Below are positions 1 to 16,384 of a DNA stretch of 64,000 bases, in pieces; the stretch's first letter is position 1, and every line of letters starts with the position of its first letter. Origin of the DNA: Tetradesmus obliquus (taxonomy: Eukaryota > Chlorophyta > Chlorophyceae > Sphaeropleales > Scenedesmaceae); NCBI GenBank assembly GCA_030272155.1, contig CP126206.1:1798001-1862000 (forward strand), written 5' to 3'. Both the position numbers and the translations under genes were made by a program. Below the pieces are notes generated by a model. That model did no database searches. It was not told where the DNA came from and saw only the letters and a program-made list of their open reading frames with translations.

Positions 1-619
1 GCTGGCGCCAGCTGGGCACACAGCAGCCTGCTATAGCAACACAAACAATTGCAGTATAAGGCACGCGCTGGCAGTGCTCACCAAGAGAGACTCGTGTTCA
101 ATTAACAACAATTGGGCCTACATGTCCTAACAAATGTGGCAAATGGGCTGCTACTGCTGCTGCGGCAAGCCGCAGCAGCACCAAGGTAGCTACAAAGAAT
201 GGGTGAGTTTCAACTGCACTGCCAGATTGACAAAGCGCCGTAATCAATTGCACGCTGCTGCTCCACGACAGGCAAGCGGCACAACAGCACAGCTGCTGTG
301 ACGCGGCCAACTCTTTGAAGCAGCGCAGCATGCCTGCAATTTGCAGGCCTTGCCAGGGTGGTCTGTATACTGAGACCCATCAAACTTGGCAAGGCCTTGC
401 AAGAGACTATTCTTGGCTGGATGCAGACCTATGTGCTGCACCAGGCCTGGCAATACCACTGCCCCACACAGTAGCCATGCAAGTACAGCAGCAGCGCAAC
501 ACATATGTGTGGTGCTAGATCCGCTTGCCCACCACCACCACTTCTGTGCCGCACAAAGCTGCACGCATGTCAAGCCGCACCTTGTCACAAACATGTTACT
601 AACGCATAAATTTGACATG

Positions 620-3600
620 TTATGTGACAATGCGCATGGACATGGCGCTCAGCCGCTTCATCCAGCCCACGATTTCATTGTCTGCGTAGCTGCCCTGCGA
701 GGAGGTGCTGATGGGGTGCACCCCTGCCACATCAAAGCTGCCCACACTCCACACAAAGGCCGCATTGATTTTGACATTTGGCGAGCCGCCGTAGCGCAGG
801 AACCCTAGCAGGTTGTAGAACCACTTCTTGCGGTAGTCGCGGAAGTCCTGCAAAGGGTTGGTGTCAGCAGGGTTGCAATGATGAGGGTCAGATAACAGAG
901 TGGGCCGGCGGAAAAAAGGGTCGAAACGAGGGCGCAGCCTGGCTGCCTGCATGCTGTGTTGTGCGACAGCTGCTATGGCATGAAGTTTTGACGAGGATCC
1001 TGCAACTATACTGTTTGGTAAGTACAGCAAGCAACAAGTCTGCCGCCTCACCTGTCGCTGCCAGGGGTCCTGGGCAGTGTTGTACACAGCCCAGATTCCG
1101 TTCTCCACATTCTCTGCCAGGGACTGCAGGTCAGCAGCAGTGGAGCGGCCATCAGGCTGGGCCCCTCCCAGGCCCACCTCGCTGAACAGGAAGTCCTTGG
1201 AGGACTGCGGCGGAGGCAGCAGCAGGGGCAGAAGCAGCAGCAGCAGTGGCAGCAGCAGCAGCAGTGGGTCAGTAAGAGCCAGAAGCAGTGAGGCTGACTG
1301 TTGAGCTGCACTGCATTTATGTTGCTGCTGCTGCTGATGATACACAGCAGCTAAGCAAAAGGATTGCCTGTCGCCGCAAGGCTGGCACAGCGCAGGTCGG
1401 CTGCACCACCAAATAACCGTGGCACAACTGCCGTGCCAGGCCCTTGAGGTTGAATGTATATGGCAGCAGGACCAAGCAGCAGGTTGGTCTATCTGTATGT
1501 TCACAGCTGAGCAGTGCACACCACCCACCTGTTGCACCAGGCCCTTCAGGTTGACGCCCCAGAACTTGAGCTCATACGCAGTCGTCATAAATGGCAGCTG
1601 CAGGCAGCAGCAGCAGCAGCAGCAGCAGCAGGAAGCGATGTTAAGATATCAAGCACAATGGCAATGCAATTCTTTGGGAACGTGTCCTGTGGCCAGGACC
1701 TGTTGCTGCCTCGCTGCCTCAGCTGATGGCATCTCTGCTTTCCTTGGGTGTCCTTGCCAAAACACATTGCACGCTGCCAATCAAGAGCAAGCGCTCCAGT
1801 GACAAAAGAGTGCAGCACTCCTCACAGTGTGAAGTTCTCACCTCAAAGCTCGCAAAGTTCAGCTCGTCAGTCGGCATGGGCGCGTAGTGGCTGATGCCCA
1901 GCACATCAGCGATCTCAAACACGCGCTTCAGCGTGCCTAGGTCATAGTTGCCCTTGATGTAGTCGCGCTGGTCAGCAAAGGCCTTGGAATAGGTTGCGTT
2001 GTACTGCTGTGCGGTGCGCGTGTAGGGCATGAAGAAGCAGTTGCCGCAGACCTTGTTCCAGTGCAGCGCAAAGCCAACCTTCACGTTGGCGCCAACCTGC
2101 AGCAGACAGCAGGAGGAGGTGAGTGCAGCAGAGCATGTGTCAGTGTGTGGAAGCATTGGCTGCGGACCTTGTTTTAGTGCAGCGCAAAGCCAACCTTGAC
2201 ATTGGCGCCAACCTGCAGGCAGACCACGCAGGTATAGCACAGTAGTTTTAGCCGGCTAGATGTTAATGTGAAAAGATACTGCAGGTGCAAAATCTGTCCC
2301 ACAGAGACTACACGCGCCCCATGCCAGGCAACTCCAAAACACTCAGGGAAAACACATGTGGGCAAGAGAACACCGCCAGCCCCCACCTTGCCTCTCGCCA
2401 GGGTGCCCCTGTACTAGCTGATGAGCTTCAAGTAGCTGCACGTGGCTCACAAACACCCGCCCCAGCCCTTGCCAACAGCAGCTCTTTGCCTTCTTCACCA
2501 ATCAGCAAGCCAGCAGATAACCCCGAGTATAGTCAGCGCTGCTCACAGCTGCCTAGCAAGCCCATTATTGACCTGACAAGCCCCGCATAACCAGGCGCAC
2601 AAACATGACGCAAACAATGACAAGACGCACCTTGCCGCGCGCCAGGGTGCCCCTGTACTTGCTGATGAGCTTCATGTAGCTGCACGTGGCTCACAAACAC
2701 CCGCCCCAGCCCTTGCCAACAGCAGCTCTTTGCCTTCTTCACCAGTCAGCAAGCCAGCAGATAACCCCGAGTATAGTCAGCGCTGCGCACAGCTGCCTAG
2801 CAAGCCCATACTTGACCTGACAAGCCCCGCATAACCAGGCGCACAAACATGACGCAAACAATGACAAGACGCACCTTGCCGCGCGCCAGGGTGCCCCTGT
2901 ACTTGCTGATGAGCTTCATGTAGCTGCCCGGGTGCCTGAACAGGCTGCGCCCCATCTCACCCATGACCATGAACCACACCTGACGCAGCAGCAGCAGCAG
3001 CAGCAGCAGCGGAAGAGCAGGTGTCAAAGTTTGAAGAGCGAGCGCCCCATCTCAAGTGCCCCGGCAAACCAGCAGCGGCAGCAGCAGCAGCAGCCACGCG
3101 CGGATGCAGCTGGCGCGTATAGCCCCAACAGGGTGCCTGCGGATGCAGCTGGCGCGTAAAGCCCCAACAGGATGCCTTCTTTCCTACATACAGTGTATGG
3201 GCGCGCATCAGGCCGACACACTTCGCTCAGCTGAGCCCATGCGCACCTTGGTTGATGGCCGGGTGACAGTCCTCAGCGCGTCAGCAGCAGGCCTCACAAC
3301 AACGTCCTCGTAGCTGTAGCCGCCGTACTGCTGCAGCGGGTCAAAGTCGATCAGGTTGCGCCAGGTGGTGTGCAGCGAGTCATCCACGTGGTTTAGGATC
3401 TGGATGCCGGTGAACCCTGACAGGATGGCTGAGCGGAAGCAGCCCTGCAGCGAAAAGCAGGTGCCGCACAGAGCATGCCGTTGATAGCGCGCAGGCTGGT
3501 AGCTACAGAGTGCAGGGCATGTGGGTTAGGCGTTGCAGCAGTCATAAACCATACTGGCAGGCATGTGAAACAGCAGTTTGGCAATAGCAGCAGCATTGAT

Positions 3601-4410
3601 GTTGTGCTTGCCCTACAGCCAGCCACAGGGCCGCACCTGCAGGCCGCGCTTCCAGCGGTTGATGTTGTTCACGTCGGGTTTAAGGAATCCAAAGCCCTCG
3701 GAGTAGGCATTGCTCACATCCTTGAAAGCCCAGTTCTGCACGCCACCAGGACCTCCCTGCAGGAAAAAGCAGCACAGCCAGGCATCCACTTGGTAAGCCA
3801 GTCAGTATTGTGACAACAGCCAGTCAGTGTAGGCATTGCTTACATTCTTGAAAGCCCGCTTCTGCCCACCGCCCGGCCCCCCTTGCAGCAGCAGCGCGGC
3901 AGCACAGCACAGCCATTCAGCGAGGCATGTATTTTGCCGCGTGAATTAAGCAAGAAGAAGGACAGCAGGTGCGGCAGAATCCAGCACACTCTCCTTGACC
4001 CACCTGCCAGTACGCGGTGACCATGATGGACAACTGCTTGCAGCCATCAGAGCCACACAGGCTGAGGTGGCAAGGCAGGTGAGGCTTGTAAGCACTCTCA
4101 AAGCTCACTTGCCAGTAGGCCGTGACCATATCAGATAACTGCCTGCCGCCCTAGAAATGACGCATGCATGCCCCTTGAAGCAGTCTCACCAACCAAGACA
4201 CATACAAATATGTGGCAGCACAGTCCTGCACGCACCTGCCAGTAGGCGGTGACCACAATTGAGAACTGCTTGCCGCCGATTGCGCGCGCACGGCGCACGG
4301 CGTACTCGCAGGGCGTCTGGAAGGTGCCGTGGATGTTCTGCTGCTCCAGGTCCTGCAAGCTGGTGATGATGAAGCTGTTGCTCAGCTCGGCGGCGGGCCG
4401 CGGTGCGGGC
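620..4410 (-). CDS. TIM-barrel glycoside hydrolase-like protein, spliced, 5' end not found
   Basis: Eight exons in transcript order 4236-4410, 3637-3756, 3247-3444, 2875-2979, 1842-2096, 1529-1597, 1052-1204 and 620-847 join in phase through GT-AG introns to a TAA at 620-622, giving at least 433 residues. The first recognised exon opens in mid-codon, so one or more 5' exons are missing; a conceptual coding stretch near 5330-5450 is a weak candidate. The protein has barrel-like strand motifs: VWFMVMGEMG, KVGFALHWNK, VLGISHYAPM and DFLFSEVGLGG. GEMG and SEVG could be the acid/base and nucleophile glutamates of a clan GH-A glycosidase. That assignment is inference; I cannot name a family or substrate. 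Several exon borders are duplicated next to themselves, so a gene caller may add false exons here. Confidence 0.6.
1421..1452 (-). repeat. Decayed copy of an exon 3' end
   Basis: This stretch resembles the last ~30 nt of the exon 1529-1597 (reverse strand, encoding NLKGL). It lies about 100 bp downstream in transcript order. It has lost several positions and is probably not spliced. Confidence 0.4.
2157..2213 (-). repeat. Decoy copy of exon 1842-2096 start
   Basis: This copy of the exon's first ~57 nt carries the flanking CAG acceptor. It lies about 117 bp upstream, in transcript order, of the true acceptor. It is near-identical, differing at a handful of bases. Confidence 0.7.
2387..2979 (-). 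repeat. 244-bp triplicate spanning a 5' splice site
   Basis: Three copies of the end of exon 2875-2979 plus its donor begin at 2387, 2631 and 2875, exactly 244 bp apart. Copies two and three share the whole unit, including the intron segment with the Ala/Pro-rich GCCAGCAGATAACCCCGAG stretch. Only the third continues into the rest of the exon. Copy one has accumulated changes, including a TAG-creating change. Confidence 0.8.
3020..3075 (-). repeat. Decoy copy of exon 2875-2979 5' part
   Basis: The reverse strand reads EMGRSLF again just upstream of the true exon, next to CAG-repeat DNA. It is a diverged copy of the exon head. Confidence 0.5.
3826..3885 (-). repeat. Decoy copy of exon 3637-3756 start
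   Basis: This copy of the exon's first ~55 nt and acceptor lies about 125 bp upstream in transcript order. Its glycine-rich start and WAFK-like segment are altered but recognisable. Confidence 0.65.
4000..4145 (-). repeat. Two decoy copies of exon 4236-4410 end with donor
   Basis: Stretches near 4004-4044 and 4110-4145 repeat the exon's final codons (VTAYWQ) and its donor. The second donor starts GTGAGC. Both lie in the following intron, 110-125 bp apart. Confidence 0.65.
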
Positions 4411-7193
4411 CTGCTTGCAGGAAAGCGCACGCGGTTGCAGGAAACGTAGGTGTGAAGGCGGTGATACTGACACAGTGGTCCAGTTGCTACGTTGAACAGC
4501 CGCAGGTCTCTGGTGCAGGCCTGCTTACAGGAGTTTCAGGCTGTGAATACCACAATGCACTGCACGGCATGCGCGTCCGCAAGATAGGGCAGGGCACGAG
4601 CCGCCTGCAGTGAAGTTCAGCTGGGCTATGCCACAACAAGGTTCAACAAAACAACACTGCTGCCACGGCTGTAGGTGATGTGGCCATGCCCAGCAACATA
4701 GGGCCAGCTGTTCAGCTCTGCTTCAGCCAATGTGTTCCGCCGCAATCTTTGGGAGCGTGTTGACATATTGGCACAGCTGCTGGGTGCCAATACCTGGATA
4801 AAAACAGCTGTTTGACAACTGCTGATAACAAGTTGCTGCAATGCGCTGCATTGCGGCTTGCTGTGCAGCTCAGAAAGCAGTCGGAGCTACAGCCGCTACA
4901 TGCAGCTCCAGCCAGAGGCAGTCAGTGACTGACCAACGCCCCTCCAGTTGCTGTGCTGTTGACTTGCTGAGACTCTTCACGTGTCATGTTTGAATTCTTG
5001 CTGCCAAGACCACTTTTAACCTAGTCCGCAGTGAGAGCAGCGGGTTTCCTGTACCCTGATGAGCAGGCAATCATCGTGCACGTGTGTGCTCACCTTGCTG
5101 CACTGTGGTTTGCCAAGCTGCTGAAGCACAGCAGCATCAAGCACCAGACTGCCATTATCCGTGGCTTCATTGGTTCGTTGCTCCTGCTTCCTTTGACAAA
5201 GCCTCCTGCAAGTCAGGGCTTCACAGCTGCTGTGCCCAGGCTTGCTGCAAAGGCACTTTCGACGACAACTCTGCGGAACAGGCGATAAGGACAGGTATGG
5301 CAGGGTCGCCACGTGATCATATATGATAATATTGTAGTGTCGGTATAGACAGGGACAAGCAGCCCCGGGGATGCGTAAGGCGGATGTTGACAGCAGGGCC
5401 GCTGGCTGACTTAGCCGCGCTGAAGTGGATGCAGACCAAGTCGCGCATGAACCTGAAACGTACATTAGTAGCAGCTTAATGTTTTGATGGGGATTGACAT
5501 GCCTGACTGCTATTGGCAGTACCTTTGGAACTCCCAAAGCCGTAGCAGGACACTCCTGGGTCTGAACTATGTATACTGCGCAACTAGCTTGATCGTCGAT
5601 AAACTGCAGTGAAATAAAACGTCAGTATTCACTTGACTTCGAGGCTCTTTGCACTTGTTTGTACTTGCTTGCCAATCTAATTGCTTGCTTTTGGTGTGCA
5701 ATATCAATGGCATGTCAGTGTATGGTCTGAAACTATGTAATCAGAGAAAACAAGTCCGTGCAAGCTCCACGGAGGATGGCAGACGGGTGTCATGTGACTG
5801 ACCTGGCAGAGCTGCACGCGGCAACGAAGTGATACTTGCATTTGTCGAGTCTTGAGCATACGCCGCACTGCAAAATATATTTCAACGGTTATTGAATCAA
5901 ATATCTTGTTTTGGTTGGGCATTGCTGGGTCATCGCCGCGTCCCAGTTGTCACCGCTGCCCAGCATGCAAATGGCCACAACGTCAGCTGGGTTGGGGCAG
6001 ATGTCACGTGCTTGACACGTATGACGCGCTGTTGATAGCCATGTTGCTCAAAAGCGTCGGGTTCTGCATTGTGCCATGCCACTGTCAGGCCAGGCTGGCC
6101 TGGAGGCAAAGGGGAGTGGCAAGCACCACCGCGTCCATGTACTGCACTTGCTTTGGGGTTTGCAGATGTGAGCCAGTGTCCGTCCCCGACCAAGAAGTGT
6201 TGGAAGATTGCAATCATTGCAACTTGTGACAAGGGTCAACTTGTGTTGAAATACAGGTGGCGGGTCACCTTGCAGCTGTGCATTTGCAGCCAACGGCGGC
6301 ACCAAGTGACACTCGGTGCCGCGAAACGTAAGGCACAGAGCAATTTGGTGTGTTCGGCAAAACTTATGTCCAGAAAACACGAATTGTACGCACCAAATGG
6401 CAGCCCTGCATGCAGCAATCACTACCATTCATCGTAGTCCTGACAGCTGCAGACAAGCACACAGCAGGCTGCCCATCCCTCACCTGCTGCAAGCTGCTGG
6501 CAGTCCAGCGCTCAATGCGCTGCGCTGCAATTCCAGGCTGGCAAGCCACATGCTGCCGCTCATGCTAGCCTGCAGGTACCGTGCCTGCAAGACACCACAG
6601 GTCATGCATGCATGACAGTGAGCTGCTGGATCGCTGGTGACCCGGCACAGGCATCACGCTTGCTTGCAAGACTGCTGGCCTTCTGGCTAGTAGCTCTGCC
6701 AGCGCTGCGCACAGCGGCAATTGCATACGTGCTATGGCACGGTGAGGACTGGTTTGTGCTGCCCTCCATTTCCTTATATGCTGTGCGTTGTGAAGCACAG
6801 TGGAGTGCGCTGACCTTGTCACTGGGCTGGCAGGCCCAGGCAGCACTGCCACTGGCTGGCACTGCTGCGCTCACACAGCCGCCTCGACGGGCTTGGCTTG
6901 CCTGCAACATAGAAACCGCAGTGCAGAGTAATGAACCGCCAACAGTACCATTATTGAAACCCAGCAAAGCATTAGCTGTTGCAAGGCATTAAGAGATGTT
7001 GCGGCGCAAGTGCAGTATCTTGTTCAGGATTTGAACTTCATAAACAGCACTGATGATGCAATGAACGTCTGCCAGCACACATTTGCAGCTGGCTGTCTGA
7101 ACCTGGACTACACGGTTGCACATCTGTTGGTATACAGAAAATTTGTTCGCATGCGTAGTCCACACTTGCAGGCAGGAGAGCAGCATCATGTCT

Positions 7194-7225
<32 letters not shown>

Positions 7226-7666
7226 GTGTCTATCATGGTCACAGCAGACATACACACCTGGAGTTTTAATTCTAGCACTAGATACCTTTTGGCTGTGCTG
7301 AATGAGGACCCAGCACACTTGGAAGCAGGAAGGGCAAGTTGCCTCCAGCAAACCCTACTTGCCAGCCTGGCATCATGTTGCTTCTGAGCTACGTTAGGTG
7401 ACATTGCATGCACAGATGAGAGGATAAGTTACATTCGCCGCTGTTTCTGCACGCCAACATGCTCCTGCAAGCCAATCACGGGTCAATGTCAGTTGCCACT
7501 GTCAGCAGGCCCTGAGGGTACAGGCTCTTCAAGCGCAACTGCAGATTTGTCCGAACAAAAGCAGCCTGATGCCTCGGCGCAGCGTGAACACGTTTTATTG
7601 ATGTTCAAAGTTACAGATGCCGTGACTTAAGATGTGCATGCAGGCGTGCTGAACTTGCGTTTGAGA
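4411..7666. other. Stretch without a supportable gene
   Basis: I see no confident coding region here. The 5' exon(s) of the glycosidase-like gene probably lie in its left part. A reverse-strand open stretch at about 5330-5450, preceded by a TTTCAG acceptor, has plausible codons but no homology I recognise. A (GCA)n run lies at 7194-7223. The rest is ordinary intergenic sequence with short chance ORFs. Confidence 0.4.
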
Positions 7667-10592
<2,926 letters not shown>

Positions 10593-11321
10593 AGCATTGT
10601 TGTTGCAGCAGAGCCAGACCTGTCTGCTGCAACGGCAGCCACAGCAGCGGTATGCTGGCGGTGCGCGTGCTGCGCGGTGCGCTGGGCCTGTTGGTGTGCG
10701 TGCTGTGAAGCAATGTTGCTGCAGCAGAGCTAGCGGCGTCAGCTGCAACGGCAGCCACAGCAGCAGCATGCCTGGCAGTGCGCGTGCTGCTCGGAGCACT
10801 GGGGCTGTTGGTGCGCGTGCTGTGAAGCAATGTTGCTGCAGCAGAGCCAGCGGCGTCAGCTGCAAGGCAGCCACAGCAGCAGTATGCCTGGCAGTGCGCG
10901 TGCTGCGCGGAGCGCTGGGGCTGTTGGTACGCGTGCTGTGAAGCATTGCTGTCGCAGCAGAGCTAGCGGCGTCAGCTGCAAGGCAGCCACAGCAGCAGCG
11001 TGCCTGGCAGTGCGCGTGCTGCGCGGCGCGCTAGGGCTGTTGGTGCGCGTGCTGTGAAGCAATGTTCCTGCAGCAGAGCTAGATGCGTCAGCTGCAAGGC
11101 AGCCACAGCAGCAGCATGCCTGGCAGTGCGTGTGCTGCGCTGAGCGCTGGGCCTGCTGGTGCGCGCGCTGTGAAGCGGTGCTGTTGATGCAGATGTTGTA
11201 GCGGCCTGGCTAAAGCCGCTGCCTCCATGCGCAAGGCATTGTCAGCAGCCACAGCAGCAGCATGCCTGGCGGTGCGCGGCCTGCAGAGGTCAATGGGCGT
11301 GCTGGTGCGTGCGCGCTGTGA

Positions 11322-13184
11322 AGCGATGCTCTTAACGCAGTGGTGCGCTGCAGGGAAGCTGTAGCAGCAACTGCAACAGCAGGTGGATGTTGGCGTAAGG
11401 TTAACATGCATGTAGGCAGCGGTGTTCTTGCGGTCATGCTGATCTGTTGCGCACGCTGGCAAAGCATCAGCAGCAGCCACAGCAGCAGTGTACCTGGCAG
11501 TTTGCTGTTTTGGAAAGATGAGCAGCTGCGGCAGCAGCAGCAGCAGCTGATGCAGCTTGCTATGCAAGGAGCAGTTGCTGAGCCAGTTATGCTACAAGGC
11601 ATCAGCAGCAGCAGCAGCAGCAGCACACGCTGTGCAGTGTGATTGCTTTGTGCCGTATCTGAGCATGTGGGTTTCTTGCAGCCAAGTCGTTGACGGTAGC
11701 AGGGATGAACTGCTCATGCTGCCTAGCAGTGTTGCCACAGCAGCAGTCCCAGTGCCACGTTTGTCTTGATTGCGGCCCTTCTCTGCTGTTTTGGCTGGCA
11801 TTTGTGGTTGGTGCCACTGGTGTGGTGTGCATGCAGCCATGTGCTGCATTCTGTGTACATGTCCTTGTTTTGGGAACGTGTTTGTACATCAGTGTGTGGT
11901 GGGAGTGTTACTGGTATTGGTTTGTGTTTGCTGTAGAAGTGACGTGTGCTGTCTGCTCAGTATAGGCTTGCAACCACTTGCTGTTGCTGCCAACACTGCA
12001 TTTGCAATGGGGAAGTGTGCCTGGCCATGCCAGCAAAAAGGGGCAGTGTGCTTGTACATAGTATGCAGACGACAGCATAGGCATTGGTATGCTTGTGTTT
12101 CAAACAGTAGGCCCTGACGTGGAGCTTCACACAAGTTGGTAGATTTAGCTGTGTGTATATTTGTTTGCTTTTTTGAGCTGAAAAAGCCTGTGTTGAACTT
12201 CCCGGGGGTTATTTGCACGTAGATATGTGCTGCTTTCCATGCTGTCTTGGTAGACTTGCGCACATGACTTGTGTGCACGCAACATCAGCAAACATGCAGC
12301 AGCTGCAGGAGCGTTGGATCTGCTGCAGTCGATTCCAGGCTTCACCAGGCTGTATGTTTGTTGCGCCTGCGCATGTTGAACGCTGCCAGTCCCGTGCTGC
12401 ATGCTGCACATTTGTGCCATCCCTGTTACGCGTAAGGCAAGTTTTTGAACCAAAGTTTGCTGTTGTGGCTGGCAAAGTCTGCAAGCTCATGGGTGTTTAA
12501 GTTACGATGTCTGGCACCTGGCGTTGATGCTATGGCTTGATGGGTAACATGATGATGACTGTCTGGCACCTACAGTTGGCAGGCTGCGCCTGCCGTCATT
12601 GCTGTGGGTGATTGGTATAGTGATGACGAGGCACCGCAACAGCATTGTGTAACAAAGTGAGGGATGATGATAAGAGTTGATTGCGGAGTTGAGCAGTTGA
12701 CAGACAAAGCTTGGCTCGCTCACTCTAGTTCTTTGACCAGGCAGCTTTTGTCACTACTCCCGTACCCCGCTCTGTGATGTGCACACAGTGGCGTATTGCC
12801 CAGTGCTTGTGAGTGCTGCAAGCACAAGTGTGACACAGAAGGGTTCATGGGTTAGGTCAAGCCTGGCCACGGCTGATCCCGTGCAACTTGGTGACCAAGA
12901 CCACTTCTATTGTAAATGACAAGCTGCTCCCACTCTGGAATGCCATGATCAAGACCGAAGAAACTGCCGTCCAAGGTTACACCTGTGATCATGGCAGTGA
13001 AGGTTTTTGCATGAAGTGCATGGAGTTCAGCCAGGTATGCCAGTCGATCGTGGCTTATATAAATCTCGACCTTTTATTTGTATCTCAACTTCCCCACTCG
13101 AACGTGCGCACAACGCCTTCTCCTGATTTAAACAGAAGAGCAACAACAACTTCCTTGCAGCAGCTACACAATCAGCGCAGCAGC
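11322..13184. other. Intergenic stretch
   Basis: A further worn fragment of the 116-bp unit is visible near 11465-11500. An open frame beginning with ATG at 12888 runs in frame into the MYND gene start. It looks like 5' leader rather than a conserved N terminus. Nothing else is recognised. Confidence 0.4.
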
Positions 13185-14091
13185 ATGCGACTCAAAACAC
13201 CGGCTTCTGTTGCAGAAGCAATCAGCGTGCTGCAGGATGTCGCAGACGGCGACATCGAGGCCTGTGGCAAGCTGCAGCCCAGGCTTTACGATGTGTTGCC
13301 AGTGCTCCTGCAGCGGGAAGAAAACAGGCCCGAGTTGGCCGTAATAGTAAAAGACCCAAGCGAACGCTTAGATCTGTTATGTGCAGCGGCCAAAGCGGCT
13401 GGCAGAGGCTTAGCTTTGGTTGCACATGGGGGCAGCAGCAGTGGCAGCAGCACCAGCAGTAGCAGCAGCCACAGCAGCGGAAGCAGCCTGTCAGCAAACA
13501 GGCAGGGGCTTATGTGCGTAGCACGGTGTTGCATGGCTGTGGTATCAGCTGCAGACTCGCACATCATCCGCACGCGTCCCGTTTTTTGACAGTCGTACGC
13601 AGGCGGAGGCTGCTGCAGCAGTAGGGGCAACAGGTGCGCATGGCAGCACGCTTGCAGCGTGGATCTGGATGACAGCAGCTGCAGCTGCAGCAGCAGATTG
13701 ATTGATTGCTTGTCGTGCTGCTGAAGCCAGCAGATGGCTTACCGTGTGTGCTTGTTCTTTTCGAGCATGCACTCAGCGACAGCACATACTGCTGCAGATG
13801 ACTCATCCCAGCGACGCAGTTGGCGAAACTTGGCTTGCAGGATGCCATGCAGCTCCCTAGGTGCTTTGTTTCTGAAAACATCACAATGTTGTGCTGCTTT
13901 GTCATGCTGTGCAGAGCTGCTGGCAGCCCTGCCTGCCGCATGCGCTTCAACAGCGGCCATGCTTGAGCAGCAGCAGCAGCAGCAGCAGCAGCAACCAGCA
14001 GGTCCACAGCTTGCTAGCGCTTTGATGGACCTAGCAGTAGCACAGCTCATGCTGTTGGAGATCGTGGCCAGGTTCTGGCTGGGCAGCAGCC

Positions 14092-14127
<36 letters not shown>

Positions 14128-14791
14128 CTTTTGCTGGCGACAAGTGGCTCAGCTGCAGCGGGCTGCTATCCAGCAGCGCCCTGCCAGCTGCCAAACTGGC
14201 TGCAGCAGTGCTGGCAAGCCTATCTAGCCGCGATGACGTCTGCTGGGCAATCAAATATGCAGTGGAGCTGGGCTGGGGCGTGAATGTGGGGAGACGCAAC
14301 TGGAGGAGGATAAGCGGAGCTTCAGATGCTGCTGGGCAGGCGCCTCTGGCAGACGCCACAACTAGGCCCATGCTGCAGCTGCTGCAGTCAAGCGAGCTGC
14401 TGCGGCTGCTTGCTGCTGCACATGCTGTGCACGTGCAGCATCTGGCTTGCCTGCTGTGTAGCAGCGGCAGCGGAGGGATCAACAGCAGCGGCAGCAGCAG
14501 CGGCAGCAGCAGCGGCAGCAGCAGGCGACGCCGTGGTGAGACTGGTGACGGAGCACAGCAGCAGCCAGCAGCGTGGACAAGTGGGCCCACTGGCAGCAGC
14601 GCAACATCACAGCTGCTGCAGGCGGCTGGCTTCCCGCACGTGCAGCGCTGGTTGGCATCCCCAGCCGATCTGGCTGCTATCATGATCCGGCTAGCCGACG
14701 AGATTGAGCAGATTGTGGGGATGACCAGCGCCGCATTGTCGCACATATGGGAAAGCACGAGAGTGCTGGCATGCTCTGCGCACAACAGCAA

Positions 14792-14836
<45 letters not shown>

Positions 14837-14920
14837 CAGCAGCAGCAGTGGCCATTACAATGATCGCCCTGAGCCAACAAGCAGCAGCATGCCTGGCCAC
14901 CAAAGCAGCTCCAGCTCTGC

Positions 14921-14954
<34 letters not shown>

Positions 14955-15707
14955 GCACAGCACTCACTTGAGAGCATGCTGCAGCCATTGGCCCTCGTGT
15001 TGGTGCAGTCCGTGCTGCTGGGCGGCCTGCCCAACTTATCAAGTGCTCAGTGCAAGTTACAAAGCCTGTATACTCTGGTAGCACTGCTGGACATTTGCTG
15101 CGAAGAAAGCGGCCAGCGGATGGCTATGCAGCAGCACCTGCTGCAGCCTGTGCTGCTGCAGATGCTGCCGCACGTGCAGCAGCTGCTGACTGACCCACGC
15201 AGCAGCACTGCAGAGAGGAGCCGCGTTAGCAGTTGCTTCGAACTTCACTGTGCGAGACTGCTGATGATGATGACAAATAAAGGTGAGAGTTCATCCAATT
15301 CAGGGTCGGTGTCTAGCTTCCTCTGTTGTTGAAGTGTCCAAGTTTGCACATGTACTTGCAGCAAGGTCTGAAGGCAGGAATCTTTGTGTGAAGGCCGGTG
15401 CCCCTGCTGCATTTGGAGGCGCATACAGTTAAGCTGCAGCCACCAATTGGTGCAATAAGCAGTTGTGCAAGGCGGCGTGGCTGTGCAGTGTCGACAAGGA
15501 TCAGTATTTGCAATGATCCATGTTGCCCCTGCCCCACAATGCATCACCGGCACCCCATGCATTAACATGGCCGTCGCACAAAGTTGAATCACTTGTTCTG
15601 CCATTTGTTGTTGTGCCTGCAGATGCTGAATACATGGCTGGGCTCTTCACCATGATCGCTACCAGCGGTGGCAGCAGCAGCAGCGCCAGTGCTGGCAGCT
15701 CCAGTGC

Positions 15708-15766
<59 letters not shown>

Positions 15767-15815
15767 CCAGCAACAGCACCAACAGCAGCAGCGCCAGTGC
15801 TGGCAGCTCCAGTGC

Positions 15816-15860
<45 letters not shown>

Positions 15861-16343
15861 CGCCAGCAACAGCAGCAGTCCATGCCTGCTGCTGTCTGCC
15901 TTTGAGGCAGCGCTCAGGCATGGCCGTGAGGGGCACATGCCTCACATGTCTTTGGAACTTATCGTCGACCGCAGTCTAGCAGCTCGGCAGGCATCTCACC
16001 TTGTCAGGATGCTTGCTGAAGGGCGGGCTTCCCTGCAGCAGCTAGTCAACCGCTCCCTAGGCCAGCCACAAAGTGAACGTCCGGTGCTGGATCAGCTTTT
16101 TGCGTTGGAAGTGATCAGCCTCAAGTATGCGTGGTGCTATGTCGCCGCTGCACATGAGCCACACATGCTTCACTCCTTGTTCAGCATAGCAGGCCGCGTC
16201 ATGTTCTCAAGCTGCTCAGTGCTGACTGCAGTCATGGAGCAGGCATGCCGCATCAGCAGCGTTAGCAGCAACAGCGGCACCATCAGCTCCAGCAGTGGCC
16301 AGGCAGTGACAGGCAGCCAGCAGCAAGCAAGCCAAGCTGAGCT

Positions 16344-16384
<41 letters not shown>

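Noticed and set aside
12888..13184. In-frame ATG 99 codons before the MYND start as the true N terminus
   Set aside because: The extra stretch has intron-like composition and no domain, while the conserved-looking helical start begins at 13185. It is not fully excluded.
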